From positions 1 through 7,635 of the forward strand of contig JAHEMB010000140.1 in assembly GCA_024643915.1 (NCBI GenBank): DNA of 7,635 nucleotides, given 5' to 3'. The notes under the pieces are model-generated. The model saw only the letters and a list, made by a program, of their open reading frames with translations, did not search any database and was not told the DNA's origin. The position numbers and the translations under genes were made by a program. Numbering within the stretch: position 1 is the first letter of the stretch; the number at the start of each line of letters is the position of its first letter. Below are positions 6,444-7,635 of this stretch, one piece after another. Source of the stretch: Rhodothermaceae bacterium. GTDB taxonomy: Bacteria > Bacteroidota > Rhodothermia > Rhodothermales > JAHEMB01.

Positions 6444-7635
6444 CCCCTGCTGCCTTCAACGCAATAGCCCAGGTCATACCCGAGTCGATGCTGCTGGTGT
6501 CGGGGGAGGGAGAGATTCTGGCGCACAACGGGCCGCTGGCCGACCTGGTGGGGGCGCCCACGGTGGTGGGCCGCCGGCTGGCCGACCTCGTGGCGGACCC
6601 TCCCGAGGCGGTGCGCCGGTACCTGGAGCGCTGCGCGCGGAGCCGGGCGTTCGTGCTCGGGGCGCTCACGCTGCGCCCCCGGCAAGGAGGGGGCGAGGTG
6701 CTGCGGTGCGAAGGCGCGGTAGTTCGGCCGTGGTCCCCGGAGGCGCCGGCGCTGCTCCTGCTGCGTCTACAGCCGCGTGCAGCCGCCACCACCCACTTCA
6801 TCACGCTCAACCAGAAGATCGAACGGCTCACAGCCGAGATTCACGAGCGTCAGAAGACCGAGGCGGCCCTGCGGGAGATGGAGCGGTTCGCGCGCGGCAC
6901 GGTGGATGGGCTGGCCTCGCACGTGGCCATCCTCAACGAGGACGGGGCCATCCTGTCGGTCAATCAGGCCTGGCGGGCCTTCGGCGTGGCCAATGAGGCC
7001 GCGCGGGAGGAAGCGATCGGGGTGGGTGCCAACTACCTGGAGGTCTGCGAGTCTGCGACGGGCGACTGTTCCGCTGAGGCCAGGGCGTTTGCCACGGGCA
7101 TACGCGCCGTACTGCGCAGGGAGCAGGACCTCTTCGAGCTTGAGTATCCCTGTCACAGCCCGACGGAGCAGCGCTGGTTCGTCGGGCGGGCGACGAGCTT
7201 CCCCGGTAACGGTCCGGGGCGGGCGGTCGTGGTGCACGACGACATCACCCAGCGGAAGTTGGCCGAGGCCGCCCAAGTGCGGGCCCGTGCTGAAGCCGAG
7301 CTGGCGAACCAGGCCAAGAGCCAGTTCCTGGCGAACATGAGCCATGAGCTGCGCACGCCCCTGAACGCCGTCATCGGCTACAGCGAGATGCTCCAGGAGG
7401 AGGCTGAAGAGGCCGGGCTACAGCACTTTCTACCCGATCTGCAAAAGATCAACGCGGCCGGGCGGCAGCTGCTGAGCCTCGTCAACGACGTGCTGGACCT
7501 GTCGAAGATCGAGGCGGGCAAGATGGCGCTCTACCTCGAGACGTTTGAGGTGGCGCCGATGCTCGAAGAGGTGACCAGCACGATGCATCCCATGATGATG
7601 CAGCAGGCCAACCGCTTCTCGCTCGACCTGCGGGG
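6440..7635 (+). CDS. PAS-PAS sensor histidine kinase, 3'-truncated by the window edge
   Basis: Translation from ATG 6440 stays open to the edge (398 codons plus two bases), so no stop is seen and the gene continues. ATG overlaps the stop of the MetOD1 gene as ATGA, with no SD, which implies translational coupling. Residues 1-110 form an N-terminal PAS-like domain (ESMLLVSGEGEILAHNGPL, then GRRLADLV). Residues 113-150 are coiled coil. Residues 151-272 are a second PAS (SHVAILNEDGAILSVNQAWR, GANYLEVC, EYPCHSPTEQRWF, closing with HDDITQRKLAE). HisKA starts about 290 with phospho-acceptor His302 in SHELRTP. The HATPase domain is expected beyond the window, so catalytic completeness and any C-terminal receiver cannot be judged. 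No membrane segment is seen, so it is probably cytoplasmic. Its HisKA is nearly identical to that of the hybrid kinase upstream. Confidence 0.9.
   Translation, partial: MTPAAFNAIAQVIPESMLLVSGEGEILAHNGPLADLVGAPTVVGRRLADLVADPPEAVRRYLERCARSRAFVLGALTLRPRQGGGEVLRCEGAVVRPWSPEAPALLLLRLQPRAAATTHFITLNQKIERLTAEIHERQKTEAALREMERFARGTVDGLASHVAILNEDGAILSVNQAWRAFGVANEAAREEAIGVGANYLEVCESATGDCSAEARAFATGIRAVLRREQDLFELEYPCHSPTEQRWFVGRATSFPGNGPGRAVVVHDDITQRKLAEAAQVRARAEAELANQAKSQFLANMSHELRTPLNAVIGYSEMLQEEAEEAGLQHFLPDLQKINAAGRQLLSLVNDVLDLSKIEAGKMALYLETFEVAPMLEEVTSTMHPMMMQQANRFSLDLR
7313..7573 (+). repeat. Copy 2 of the direct repeat in the HisKA region
   Basis: This is the partner of 4334-4594. The only difference in the first 75 bp is G at 7363 against C at 4384, a synonymous Leu change. 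Beyond 7387 the differences include both synonymous and amino-acid-changing sites, but there are no insertions or deletions through 7573. Just upstream of 7313 the two genes have little DNA similarity, so the conserved block has a sharp left edge. Confidence 0.85.

Overview
This is a GC-rich, gene-dense bacterial window with every convincing gene on the + strand. Several starts have no visible Shine-Dalgarno sequence (945, 2099, 6440), proteins are acidic, and PAS/GAF histidine kinases dominate. This would fit an environmental Rhodothermota/Bacteroidota-like bacterium, but no marker gene fixes the taxonomy. The MetOD1 family is named after methanogens, yet the kinases and codon usage here look bacterial.

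Layout. Positions 1-600 hold no gene I can support, only a short perfect hairpin and a weak promoter-like site. Positions 626-917 hold gene debris: an N-terminal scrap of a DUF2254-type membrane protein, overlapped by an unidentified out-of-frame coding scrap. At 945-2009 is a membrane-anchored endonuclease/exonuclease/phosphatase (EEP) family protein. From 2099 to the right edge runs a signalling operon: (1) a 1261-aa hybrid histidine kinase, GAF-PAS-GAF-PAS-PAS-HisKA-HATPase-REC-REC; (2) a 182-aa stand-alone methanogen output domain 1 (MetOD1) protein with three cysteines; (3) a second PAS-PAS-HisKA kinase whose 3' end lies beyond the window.

How the genes may work together. The signalling genes are tightly packed: an SD touches the stop codon between (1) and (2), and (2) and (3) overlap as ATGA. 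The phospho-acceptor helices of the two kinases are almost identical, with one mismatch in 75 bp of DNA, so they may share the receiver domains at the end of kinase 1. Receiver 1 is canonical. Receiver 2 keeps its phospho-Asp but has lost a metal-ligand acid and the switch Thr. No DNA-binding or enzymatic output domain is visible, so the MetOD1 protein is the candidate input or output partner of the module. That role is inference.
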